The notes: generated from the sequence alone by a model not told the origin. Shown: positions 6,952-14,069, numbered from the stretch's first letter. The stretch is DNA of 21,340 nt from Lachnocurva sp045579705 (GCA_045579705.1 JAZNMP010000005.1:1-21340); one strand, 5' to 3'. Program-made: numbers and translations.

Positions 6952-7014
6952 CGCAATGGATTGCGCTAAATATTAATTCTTTTTTGTTCTTTTTGGTTAG
7001 ATCATGGAGGAAAG
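6952..7014 (+). promoter_or_regulatory. Flagellin leader with two candidate CsrA sites
   Basis: The hairpin CGCAA-TGGA-TTGCG (6952-6965) presents GGA in its loop. A second GGA pair lies in the Shine-Dalgarno ATGGAGGAAAG (7004-7014), nine bases before the start. One loop-exposed GGA plus one overlapping the SD is the arrangement of CsrA sites in the Bacillus subtilis hag leader. An additional imperfect stem ATCTTC/GAAGAT lies just upstream (about 6919-6944). CsrA itself is not in the window. Confidence 0.5.
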
Positions 7015-7019
7015 AAATT

Positions 7020-8501
7020 ATGGCAATGGTAGTACAGCATAATATGCAGGCAGTGAACTCAAACCGAGTTCTTGGAACAACAACTACGGCACAGGCAAAG
7101 ATCACTGAGAAATTATCCTCAGGCTACAAAATCAACAGAGCAGCTGATGATGCAGCCGGACTTACAATCAGTGAGAAGATGAGAAAACAGATCAGAGGTC
7201 TCGATCGAGCTTCTACAAATGCTCAGGACGGTGTATCTGCCGTACAGACAGCTGAAGGTGCTCTAGCAGAAGTACACTCAATGTTACAGCGTATGGAAGA
7301 ACTTGCTACACAGGCAGCAAACGGAACAAACAGTGTATCTGATAGAGATGCTATCCAGGCTGAAATCACACAGCTTTCAACAGAAATTGATCGTGTATCT
7401 GAGACAACAATGTTCAACGAGACATACCTTCTTAAGGGTGATCAGACTAAGCCTTCAAAGACTATTAACTTAAAGGCTCATGATGCTGGTCTTGCAGGTT
7501 CACTCGTTGATAACGGCGATGGAACAGCTACATTTACAATGGATAAACTTAAAGTCGGCGACAAGATTACTATCGGCGGCAAGCAGTATACAATTGGTGG
7601 TACATCAGCTGAAGTAAAGACGGCTGTAATGAAGGCCTTATATCCAAAGGGTGCTTCTGGAAACTATGGAAGTGCTGGATCTACGCCAAAGGTTGGAGAC
7701 ACACTTATGGTAAACGGTGCTAAGTATACATACTTCGCATCTGGAACAAATGGAAATAAAGAAACATTCGCGGCAGGATTTTATATTCTTGATCCTACAG
7801 CTACACAGGAGACATCTGGTAGACAGGTTGCAGATATCTTCGTTGCAGGTGCTGATATCGTAGCAAATGGTAAAGAATATCACGTACTTAAGGATAAGGA
7901 TCCTGCTCCTAATGGAGTAGATGATCTCGATACAGCTATCATCACAGTCGACAAGGCTTACGAACTTGCAGCTAAAGAGCTCAAGGATGCTAACGGCATC
8001 GGTGATACGGAAGCTCATGTTGATGTAACTCAGGGAACTGGCACAAATAAGAACAAGTTCACTATCAACGTAGCTCAGACAAATATTCCAGAGACTCTTG
8101 CATTCAACCTTCATGTTGGTGCAGACGCTGATATGACTAACAAGATTAACGTTGCAATCGAGCCACTTAACGCTAACTTCCTCGGACTTACAGGAATCAA
8201 CGTTTCTGATACAACAGGAATGGCAGCTACATACGCTATCGATGCAATCGGTGATGCTCTTGCAAAGATTTCTGCACAGAGATCTAGCCTCGGTGCTATC
8301 CAGAACCGTCTCGAGCACACAATCGCTAACTTGGACAACATTTCTGAGAACACAACAGCAGCTGAATCACGTATCCGTGATACAGATATGGCTGCAGCTA
8401 TGGTAGAGTACTCAAAGAACAATATCCTCGCTCAGGCAGGTCAGTCAATGCTTGCTCAGGCAAACCAGAGTACTCAGGGTGTTATGAACCTTCTTCAGTA
8501 A
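7020..8501 (+). CDS. hag: Flagellin, filament structural protein
   Basis: This 493-residue secreted subunit of the flagellar filament starts at ATG 7020 behind GGAGG; the open frame extends upstream but lacks flagellin sequence. Conserved D0/D1 helices occupy about residues 1-140 (NSNRVLG, KLSSGYKINRAADDAAGLTISEKMRKQIRGL, ELATQAANGT) and about 415-493, ending SQSTQGVMNLLQ. That ending matches the coiled-coil export and polymerisation ends of the family. The central 270 residues are variable and contain three imperfect copies of a beta unit, with K/AVGD-(x)n-GxKYT-like cores near residues 177, 224 and 275. It is larger than the minimal two-domain flagellins, so it should have a surface D2-like domain. 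The gene is monocistronic between two terminators. The D1 LQRMEEL region retains the arginine associated with TLR5 binding. Confidence 0.96.
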   Translation: MAMVVQHNMQAVNSNRVLGTTTTAQAKITEKLSSGYKINRAADDAAGLTISEKMRKQIRGLDRASTNAQDGVSAVQTAEGALAEVHSMLQRMEELATQAANGTNSVSDRDAIQAEITQLSTEIDRVSETTMFNETYLLKGDQTKPSKTINLKAHDAGLAGSLVDNGDGTATFTMDKLKVGDKITIGGKQYTIGGTSAEVKTAVMKALYPKGASGNYGSAGSTPKVGDTLMVNGAKYTYFASGTNGNKETFAAGFYILDPTATQETSGRQVADIFVAGADIVANGKEYHVLKDKDPAPNGVDDLDTAIITVDKAYELAAKELKDANGIGDTEAHVDVTQGTGTNKNKFTINVAQTNIPETLAFNLHVGADADMTNKINVAIEPLNANFLGLTGINVSDTTGMAATYAIDAIGDALAKISAQRSSLGAIQNRLEHTIANLDNISENTTAAESRIRDTDMAAAMVEYSKNNILAQAGQSMLAQANQSTQGVMNLLQ

Positions 8502-8522
8502 GCTGCATAACCTATGAAATTC

Positions 8523-8557
8523 AAAGTACTGTCGGATCTTCCGGCAGTACTTTTTTT
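8523..8557 (+). terminator. Rho-independent terminator after flagellin
   Basis: The stem AAAGTACTGTCGG (8523-8535) pairs with 8541-8553 with one mismatch, across a five-base loop, followed by seven T. Confidence 0.92.
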
Positions 8558-8578
8558 GAATCAAAACGGAAAATTATA

Positions 8579-8607
8579 TTGAATAAAATCTATTTGTAAA
8601 GTATACT
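8579..8607 (+). promoter_or_regulatory. Promoter of the FMN riboswitch-ribU unit
   Basis: TTGAAT (8579-8584) and TATACT (8602-8607) are 17 bp apart. Transcription would begin near 8614, about a dozen bases before the aptamer. Confidence 0.7.
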
Positions 8608-8626
8608 AATTTTTGTAACAAAATAA

Positions 8627-8732
8627 TCTTCAGGGCGAGGTGAGATTCCTCACTGGCGGTATAGTCCGCGACCTGCGAAAGCAGCTGAACCGGTGAAATT
8701 CCGGTACCAACAGTTATAGTCTGGATGGAAGG
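8627..8732 (+). ncRNA. FMN riboswitch (RFN element)
   Basis: The conserved RFN blocks appear in order: TCTTCAGGGCGAGGTGA, ATTCCTCACTGGCGGT, AGTCCGCGA, a short P-stem CTGCGAAAGCAG, CTGAACCGGTGAAATTCCGGTACC, AACAGTTATAGTCTGGATGG. FMN binding is expected to lower expression of the riboflavin importer. The closing helix P1 pairs TCTTC (8627-8631) with GAAGG (8728-8732), and those same bases belong to the Shine-Dalgarno AAGGAG (8729-8734) of the next gene. No terminator lies between aptamer and start, so control is probably translational and direct. Confidence 0.96.
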
Positions 8733-8740
8733 AGAATATA

Positions 8741-9346
8741 ATGACTAACAAATTAAGAAGTCGAGGCGAAATAGTTCGCTTCACCACAGTAACAGGAATT
8801 CTATCTGCGTGTGCATTTGTATTGATGCTGATCGAGATACCGGTTCCTTTTTTAATGCCTGCATTTATTAAATTCGATTTCTCGGATTTACCGGCTCTCA
8901 TCGGAGCGTTCGCATTTGGGCCGATGTGCGGCATTTTGATTGAGTTTATTAAGAATCTGATACACTGCGCTTTCTCGGGAAGTTTTGGAATAGGAGAATT
9001 GTCAAATTTCCTGTTGGGTGCGACATTTGCAGGTGTCGCGGGCTGTATCTATAAATTCAAGAAGACAAAGAAGATGGCTATCATCGCATCATTAGTGGCA
9101 TCAGTCGCGATGGCGTTGATTTCTCTACCATCAAACTACTTTATCGTTTACCCGGTTTATTACAATTTCATGTCAAAGGAAACGATATTGGCGGCTTACC
9201 AGGCGATTATCCCTGGAATGAAGTCGATTCTGATGTGTCTGATTTGCTTTAACCTTCCTTTTACTTTTGTGAAAGGAATGCTTAATGTGGTGATTACATT
9301 CCTTATATACAAACATATTTCGCCGCTTCTACATGGTAAAAAATAA
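8741..9346 (+). CDS. ribU: Riboflavin ECF transporter S component
   Basis: This 201-residue membrane protein, with about six helices, binds riboflavin and works with a shared ECF energising module. The RibU pattern is clear in LMLIEIPVPFLMPAFIKFDFSDLPALIGAFAFGP, followed by EFIKNLIHCAFSGSFGIGELSNFLLGATFAGVAG. ATG 8741 lies six bases after AAGGAG, which is part of riboswitch helix P1. The substrate is independently supported by the FMN riboswitch. The EcfA/A'/T genes are elsewhere. No clear terminator was seen in the 124 bp before ispE. Confidence 0.95.
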   Translation: MTNKLRSRGEIVRFTTVTGILSACAFVLMLIEIPVPFLMPAFIKFDFSDLPALIGAFAFGPMCGILIEFIKNLIHCAFSGSFGIGELSNFLLGATFAGVAGCIYKFKKTKKMAIIASLVASVAMALISLPSNYFIVYPVYYNFMSKETILAAYQAIIPGMKSILMCLICFNLPFTFVKGMLNVVITFLIYKHISPLLHGKK

Positions 9347-9382
9347 TTTCCGTTAAAAATTGCACATAATGCCTTCAACGCC

Positions 9383-9412
9383 TTGCGTTTTGTATTTATT
9401 TAGTGTTAAAAT
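9383..9412 (+). promoter_or_regulatory. Promoter of the ispE operon
   Basis: TTGCGT (9383-9388) and TAAAAT (9407-9412) are 18 bp apart; the -10 is extended (TG-T-TAAAAT). Confidence 0.55.
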
Positions 9413-9470
9413 GCACTTTGCATACAATAATCATTAAAAATACAATCTGCATTCGTTGGAGGTTTTTTTA

Positions 9471-10349
9471 TTGAAGCAAATCACAGTATTAGCTCCAGCA
9501 AAGATTAATCTGGGACTGGATATTATAGGTAGGAGAGAAGATGGATATCATCTTCTTAGGATGATAATGCAGACAGTATCACTCTACGACGAGGTTACTG
9601 TCTTAATCGTAGATTCTGGATTGAACATGGAAATTGAGTATGGTTCAGAACCTGGCAAATACGCTGATCTGCCTATAGATGATAGTAATCTTTGCATCAA
9701 AGCAGCAAAAAAGATGATAGATAAATATGGATTAAACTATGGTTTTTCTATAAAGCTTTTAAAACGCATTCCTTCTGAAGCTGGATTAGCTGGTGGTAGT
9801 TCAGATGCTGCAGCAACTATGATTGCTATCAGAGATTTGCTATTACCGGAAGTTACGAATGAAGAGCTTGCAGAGATTTCGCTTTCTATAGGAGCTGATG
9901 TTCCTTACTGTATTTTGAAAGGAACTATGTTGGCAGAGGGAATAGGCGAAGTTTTAACTCGACTTAACAATATGCCGAGTACAAATGTATTGCTGGTAAA
10001 GCCTGATGTAGCAGTATCTACAGGTGAGGCTTATCATAGAATAGATTCTCAGGAGCATCTGGTTCATCCACCGATTGATGAAATTATCGACAGGTTGAAT
10101 CCAGAGAGAATTGAAAGTATAGGGAACTTGCTTGGGAATGTATTTGAGGATATGGTTATAGATACATATCCTAAAGTAAAGGAATTAAAGCGGGAACTCC
10201 TCGATCAGGGAGCATTTGGTGCTCTGATGTCAGGAAGTGGTTCTTGCTGTTACGGATTGTTCAAAGATAAAGCAGAAATTAATAAAGCATATAACTACTT
10301 TGTTGAGAACTATCCTACATATCAGGTCTATATGACTGAAACTATTTAA
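9471..10349 (+). CDS. ispE: 4-diphosphocytidyl-2-C-methyl-D-erythritol kinase
   Basis: This cytoplasmic GHMP-family kinase uses ATP to phosphorylate CDP-ME in the MEP pathway to isopentenyl diphosphate. The hallmarks are APAKINLGLDIIGRREDGYHLL at the N-terminus, the ATP loop PSEAGLAGGSSDAAA at about residues 98-112, and the C-terminal GALMSGSGSCCYGLF. The length of 292 residues is normal. The start is TTG 9471, eight bases after GGAGG (9458-9462). An earlier in-frame TTG at 9456 overlaps the ribosome binding site itself and is rejected. The use of TTG suggests modest translation. The GntR regulator follows 20 bp later, in the order seen in other Clostridia. Confidence 0.96.
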   Translation: MKQITVLAPAKINLGLDIIGRREDGYHLLRMIMQTVSLYDEVTVLIVDSGLNMEIEYGSEPGKYADLPIDDSNLCIKAAKKMIDKYGLNYGFSIKLLKRIPSEAGLAGGSSDAAATMIAIRDLLLPEVTNEELAEISLSIGADVPYCILKGTMLAEGIGEVLTRLNNMPSTNVLLVKPDVAVSTGEAYHRIDSQEHLVHPPIDEIIDRLNPERIESIGNLLGNVFEDMVIDTYPKVKELKRELLDQGAFGALMSGSGSCCYGLFKDKAEINKAYNYFVENYPTYQVYMTETI

Positions 10350-10369
10350 TTTAAGAGGGGATTGGGATT

Positions 10370-11062
10370 ATGAATGGAGATCTAGTGTTAAACGTAAATT
10401 CTTACTTGCCACTTCGAGATGTTGTCTTTTTGACATTAAGAGATGCAATCTTGAAGGGAGATTTAAAACCAGGTGAGCGTCTGATGGAGATGCATCTGGC
10501 AGAACGACTTGGGGTGAGCCGTACACCTATCAGAGAGGCTATTCGTATGCTTGAGAAAGAGGGCCTCGCTGTAACTGTACCTAGAAAAGGTGCTCAGGTT
10601 GCAAAGATGACAGAGACTGACCTCGAGAATGTATTGGAAATCAGAGATGCTTTAGATGAACTTGCAGTAAAAGCAGCCTGCAAGAGATGGACTGATGCAG
10701 AGTTAAAGAAATTGCGTCAGGCTATGTTAGATTTTGAAGTTGCGGCAAAGGGGAACGATGTTCGAGACATCGTACAGAAGGATGAAGATTTCCACGATGT
10801 TATTTATCATATGACTAGAAATTCTAAGCTGAATGAAATCGTAAGTAACCTTCGTGAACAGATGTACAGATATAGATATGAATATGTTAAGGACTCTTCT
10901 AATTACAGTACATTAGTCGAGGAGCATAAGATGATTCTCGAAGGAATTACACGTAGAGATATCGAGTATGTAACTCAGATTATGCACATGCATTTGAAGA
11001 ATCAGATTAATGCTGTTCGTGAGACCATCCGAACTTTGGAAGAGGCTGAGGAAGAGAATTAA
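10370..11062 (+). CDS. GntR-family transcriptional regulator, FCD subgroup
   Basis: This 230-residue DNA-binding protein has a winged helix-turn-helix at about residues 22-78 (LKPGERLMEMHLAERLGVSRTPIREAIRMLEKEGLAV). An all-helical FCD ligand-binding domain follows at about residues 85-215. The likely metal/ligand residues of FCD domains are present in EDFHDVIYH, in the EEHKMI region and in a late MHMHL. The effector is unknown. AGAGGGG precedes ATG 10370 by nine bases. It sits between ispE and a DUF1934 gene with short gaps, so co-transcription is expected, but there is no evidence that it regulates isoprenoid genes. Confidence 0.93.
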   Translation: MNGDLVLNVNSYLPLRDVVFLTLRDAILKGDLKPGERLMEMHLAERLGVSRTPIREAIRMLEKEGLAVTVPRKGAQVAKMTETDLENVLEIRDALDELAVKAACKRWTDAELKKLRQAMLDFEVAAKGNDVRDIVQKDEDFHDVIYHMTRNSKLNEIVSNLREQMYRYRYEYVKDSSNYSTLVEEHKMILEGITRRDIEYVTQIMHMHLKNQINAVRETIRTLEEAEEEN

Positions 11063-11071
11063 AGGAGCAAT

Positions 11072-11506
11072 ATGTCTTTAAATAGAAATCCTGGAAAGAA
11101 AGTGTCCATTAAATTTCATATGAATGTTGATCCTTCGGCTGAGTATGAAGGGCTACGTTCTACTGATGTTTTAAAGTATGATGGAAAGTACTATGAACAG
11201 GAAGATGGATTCTATGTGATCTATGAGGATTCAGGTGCAAAGGCATCTATTAAGAAAAAAGGTGATGTCTATGTCGTTTCTAATGCCGGAAACTCAGGAA
11301 ATCGTATGACTTTTGATGAGAAGAATTATACGAGGGTTAATTATCAGACCCAGGCTGGCTCTATAGAATTAGAAGTCAGAACAATGAGAGCTTCTGTTAT
11401 GTATACAGAAGAGAAGATTGTTTTAAAGATGGACTATAAGTTATATGCTAGAGGTGAGATGCTTTCCAGATATAAGCCGGTTATTGAAATCGAATTTGTA
11501 GAGTGA
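11072..11506 (+). CDS. DUF1934 (YwiB-like, calycin-type) protein
   Basis: This is a 144-residue, beta-rich cytoplasmic protein without a signal peptide or membrane helix. The pattern of an N-terminal strand pair, YDGKYYEQEDGFYVIYEDSG, KKGDVYVVSNAGNSGNRMTFDE, a YQTQAGSIELEVRT strand and a final YKLYARGEMLSRYKPVIEIEF fits DUF1934, which is predicted to fold as a small lipocalin-like barrel of unknown ligand. AAAGGAG overlaps the stop codon of the GntR gene, and ATG 11072 lies four bases after it, so the two are translationally close. The next 15-20 bases lead directly into the alternating heptamer array, which is therefore its 3' untranslated region. Confidence 0.82.
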   Translation: MSLNRNPGKKVSIKFHMNVDPSAEYEGLRSTDVLKYDGKYYEQEDGFYVIYEDSGAKASIKKKGDVYVVSNAGNSGNRMTFDEKNYTRVNYQTQAGSIELEVRTMRASVMYTEEKIVLKMDYKLYARGEMLSRYKPVIEIEFVE

Positions 11507-11524
11507 ATTTTAGCATTAAAAAAG

Positions 11525-11879
11525 GGTGTGAAATTGAGAAAATGCTAGGAATCACACCATCACATTTGGCTCATTGGTGGTGTGAGATTAACGGAAGTAG
11601 TAGTTTCACACTAGTGCTTAAAACGAGGTATGGTGTGAAATCAGGAAAAGCTTCAGTTTCACACTATTATTTCAAGATTTTTTGTGGTGTGAAAAGCAAG
11701 AAATAGTTAATCTCACACCAGTGATTTTTTTGAGGCGTGGTGTGAAATTGAGAAAATGCTAGGAATCACACCATCACATTTGGCTCATTGGTGGTGTGAG
11801 ATTAACGGAAGTAGTAGTTTCACACTAGTGCCTAAAATTGAGGCTGGTGTGTAATTCAGGAAAAGTAGAGATTCACACC
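11525..11879. repeat. Array of 14 alternating inverted heptamers, 26.75-bp phase
   Basis: GGTGTGA starts at 11525, 11579, 11632, 11686, 11739, 11793 and 11846 (the last reads GGTGTGT). The reverse complement TCACACC, or TCACACT in three cases, starts at 11552, 11606, 11659, 11713, 11766, 11820 and 11873. Steps between successive heptamers are 27,27,27,26 repeated, giving a 107-bp superperiod. The intervals are 20 bp with every fourth 19. Intervals after GGTGTGA are loosely alike (AATT-AGGAAAAG theme); the others vary. Bases 11525-11617 and 11739-11831 are identical (214 bp offset). Each heptamer can pair with either neighbour, giving 7-8 bp stems. No coding potential or cas genes are present. 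Confidence 0.9.
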
Positions 11880-11917
11880 AATTCTTTTGACTTGTTTTAT
11901 GCTTTAGGCTTTAATCG

Positions 11918-12088
11918 AGTGTTCGTTTCGCTCACAGAGTGGCCGTTGTTCCCGATGGTTTTAGGCAAGATTCTAGGTTGTGTGCATGCGCACAAAATGA
12001 GAGATATGTTTGCTTGGCTGCTTCTTTGATGAAAAGCTGTTATCAAGCAAACATAATAGGATACCTTTGCGGCGATAGCCGCACTTGA
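11918..12088. repeat. Dispersed structured repeat, copy 2 (short form)
   Basis: This is the second copy of the element at 238-480, same orientation. It shares the left edge AGTGTTCG, the CTCACAGAGTGG and TTTTAGGCAAGATTC blocks, a TGTGC-ATGC-GCACA hairpin, and TATGTTTGCTT (12005-12015) inverted against AAGCAAACATA (12045-12055). It ends in a TGCGGC/GCCGCA hairpin. It lacks most of the 77-nt internal hairpin of copy 1. It begins 38 bp after the last heptamer of the array. Bases 12089-12180 beyond it hold only a short GAAGTC/GACTTC stem and nothing else recognised. Confidence 0.75.
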
Positions 12089-12180
12089 TTAATCTAAGTT
12101 GGCTTTAGGAAATGCGGGGCTTGCGAAGTCATGTGAAAGTTCAACGACTTCTTGATTTGTTTAATAGGTAGACAAAAAAG

Positions 12181-12226
12181 GGAGCTGGAAAAAATGATTA
12201 TCTCATTTTTTCACAGCTCCTTTTTA
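12181..12226. terminator. Bidirectional terminator between convergent genes
   Basis: GGAGCTG plus G-AAAAAATGA (12181-12197) pairs with TCATTTTTTC plus ACAGCTCC (12203-12220) as 17 bp with one bulge. It is followed rightward by TTTTT and preceded by AAAAAA, so it can end the ispE operon rightward and the 12227-12727 gene leftward. Confidence 0.9.
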
Positions 12227-12727
12227 TTATTTAGATTTCTTTGATTTTGTAATTCCGTCGCGTTCAGCTCGTAAATCATTTAATTTCTTTGTGAGTCTCT
12301 GGTTGAGAGAAAGTTTTTTCTTCTTTCCGTTTGATTCTGTTTTTCCGTGAAGTCCACGAACAGATGTGATGTAGAGACCGCTGATAGTTGCCTTAACTTC
12401 TTTCTTTACAGGTATTTCATCAAAGATGTTTGCGTCACAGATGAAGTTCATCATACGTGGTCCGACTTTAGCCTTTACGATAGGAAGTTTAGGATTACGT
12501 GCGTACCAAGGTGTGTTCTGTGTGATTGAATCAGGCAGACCCGCGTCCTTGAGGCGCATTTTTTTCTTGTCAATGATGAGCATAGAAACCTGCTGAGCCA
12601 TAGCTGCGATCTGTTCCTGCTGAACAGCCTGCTTTGCTTCAGCTTTTCTACCCAGGAAGTAGAGAACTACAGTGAGGGCAATCATGATGACAAGGATGAT
12701 TAGTAGTACGATTGCAAAAGTTGGCAT
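12227..12727 (-). CDS. Conserved membrane-anchored protein, function unknown
   Basis: This 166-residue protein has one N-terminal membrane helix (residues 3-24, FAIVLLIILVIMIALTVVLYFLG), a glutamine/alanine-rich coiled segment (residues 27-45), then a compact cytoplasmic domain (IIDKKKMRLKDAGLP...VVKAKVGP-like...ICDANIFDEIPVKKEVKATISGLYIT). It ends in a very basic tail. Similar proteins are, as I recall, common and uncharacterised in Lachnospiraceae. The start is ATG at 12727, six bases after GGAGG; an upstream in-frame ATG at 12799 lacks an SD. It is transcribed divergently from the FKBP lipoprotein and ends at the shared terminator. Confidence 0.8.
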   Translation of the reverse strand: MPTFAIVLLIILVIMIALTVVLYFLGRKAEAKQAVQQEQIAAMAQQVSMLIIDKKKMRLKDAGLPDSITQNTPWYARNPKLPIVKAKVGPRMMNFICDANIFDEIPVKKEVKATISGLYITSVRGLHGKTESNGKKKKLSLNQRLTKKLNDLRAERDGITKSKKSK

Positions 12728-12811
12728 TTCATTCCTCCAAATATATATTTTTATAAGTTTAGAAAACTTACGTTTGGGCTTTAAAATTGTAAATCCCATA
12801 AACTCCGTTAA

Positions 12812-12840
12812 ATTCTAACAAATAGATAATAAAAAAGCAA
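12812..12840 (-). promoter_or_regulatory. Promoter of the leftward membrane-anchored protein
   Basis: On the minus strand TTGCTT (12840-12835) and TAGAAT (12817-12812) are 17 bp apart, about 85 bp upstream of the start codon. Confidence 0.5.
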
Positions 12841-12867
12841 TGTAACTTTTATTTTATCTTCTATATA

Positions 12868-12876
12868 TGTTAAAAT
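12868..12876 (+). promoter_or_regulatory. Extended -10 promoter of the FKBP lipoprotein gene
   Basis: TGT-TAAAAT is an extended -10 box 60 bp before the start codon; the -35 region is a plain T-rich run. Confidence 0.45.
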
Positions 12877-12935
12877 AATTAAGCGCGTGTGCGGATAAGC
12901 AACCGCGGAAGTACTTAAGAAAGGACTTAATTTAA

Positions 12936-14069
12936 ATGAATAAGAAGAAATTAGTAGTGCCAGTTCTCTTAGCATCTATGATGCTTTCGGCTTGTGGCGT
13001 TACAAAGACTAGCATGGACATCAAATATAATGTCGATGATTATGTAACACTTCCAAAGGATTATAAGAAGATGGCAGTGACAGTTAATGGGGATTACGAG
13101 TACACAGATGAGAAACTTTCATCATATTACAATCAGATTATCGCATCTGCGCCATATATGAAAGATGAATCGAAAACAGAAGTCGCACAGGATTCTATCG
13201 TAAATGTGGACTATGTAGGAAAAAAAGATGGAAAGGCTTTTGAGGGGGGAACTCAGAAAGGTGCTTTCATCGACGTAGCAGGAAACAAGGATGCGAATAC
13301 AAATGGTGGTTATATTGAAGGTTTTACTAGTGGATTAGTAGGCGCAAAGGTTGGTTCTACTGTAGATTCAAAGGTTACTTTTCCAGAGAATTATCAGGAG
13401 AAATCTTTAGCTGGACAGGAAGTTACATTTACTTTCACAGTAAACTATGTTTGTAAAGAAGCTACTATCGATACTATTGATGATACATATACAAAGGACA
13501 ATCTAAAAATCGATTCCGTTTCTGAGTTTAAGAAACTTGCTGAGAAGCAGCTTAAGTCATCACTTGAGAGTACAAAGAAATCTGACGTGAGAACTGCTCT
13601 CATTCAGAAGATGACAAAGAAGGCAAAAGTTAAGTATCCATCAAATCTCGTAAGTGCCAGAATGAAAGAGTTTAAGACTCGATTCAGAAGCGAGTACAAG
13701 ATTGAGAAGGATCAGTCTCTCGAAGAGTATGTTAAGAAGAATCTGAACATGTCATACAAAGATTTCGAGAAACAGGCAAAGCAGAATATTAAGGAAAACC
13801 TTAAAACAGAGTTAATCTTTGAAGCTATCGCTGAAAAAGAAGATGTGAAATTTGATGAGAAGGGCTTTAAGAAATTCGTAAAGCAGGTTAAATCCTCTAG
13901 CGGTGTTTCTACAAACACAGAACTATACGAGACATATGCACCAAATGCAAAGGCTGGAAAAGTTTATCTTGAAAAGATGTATGTGTGCACAAAAGCTATC
14001 GACCTCTGTCAGAAAGGTGCTGTTGTAACAGTAAAACCTGCAGATGCTTCGCAGAAGGCTACAAACTAG
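12936..14069 (+). CDS. Trigger-factor-like FKBP peptidyl-prolyl isomerase lipoprotein
   Basis: This 377-residue protein is predicted to be exported and lipid-anchored on the outer face of the membrane, where it would assist folding of secreted proteins. The lipobox is LSAC with Cys20. An FKBP domain spans about residues 82-172 (QDSIVNVDYVGKKDGKAFEGG...GYIEGFTSGLVGAKVGSTVDSKVTFPENY...LAGQEVTFTFTVNYV). It is followed by a helical trigger-factor-like C-terminal region rich in lysine (about residues 180-355). Unlike cytosolic trigger factor it lacks the ribosome-binding N-domain and has a signal peptide. AAAGGAC precedes ATG 12936. The nearby SecDF gene fits a cluster with export functions, although SCIFF has its own promoter in between. 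Confidence 0.88.
   Translation: MNKKKLVVPVLLASMMLSACGVTKTSMDIKYNVDDYVTLPKDYKKMAVTVNGDYEYTDEKLSSYYNQIIASAPYMKDESKTEVAQDSIVNVDYVGKKDGKAFEGGTQKGAFIDVAGNKDANTNGGYIEGFTSGLVGAKVGSTVDSKVTFPENYQEKSLAGQEVTFTFTVNYVCKEATIDTIDDTYTKDNLKIDSVSEFKKLAEKQLKSSLESTKKSDVRTALIQKMTKKAKVKYPSNLVSARMKEFKTRFRSEYKIEKDQSLEEYVKKNLNMSYKDFEKQAKQNIKENLKTELIFEAIAEKEDVKFDEKGFKKFVKQVKSSSGVSTNTELYETYAPNAKAGKVYLEKMYVCTKAIDLCQKGAVVTVKPADASQKATN

Noticed and set aside
7638..8318. 226-residue serine/cysteine-rich protein on the minus strand
   Set aside because: It is antisense to the conserved flagellin frame; its odd composition is a by-product of flagellin codon usage.
9456..9470. TTG start of ispE at 9456
   Set aside because: That TTG is part of the TTGGAGG Shine-Dalgarno context; the TTG at 9471 has correct spacing and family N-terminus. 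The same reasoning rejects TTG 18168 for serS.
11525..11879. CRISPR array
   Set aside because: The repeated unit is only seven bases and alternates orientation, some intervals are duplicated, and no cas gene is near.
11525..11879. TIGR-type dual-guide array
   Set aside because: Repeat size, alternation and interval length do not fit as I know them, and no Tas/Nop-domain protein is in the window.
11503..12029. Small proteins at 11503-11706 and 11838-12029
   Set aside because: They run through the heptamer array and dispersed repeat, lack ribosome binding sites, and the array period is not in codon register.
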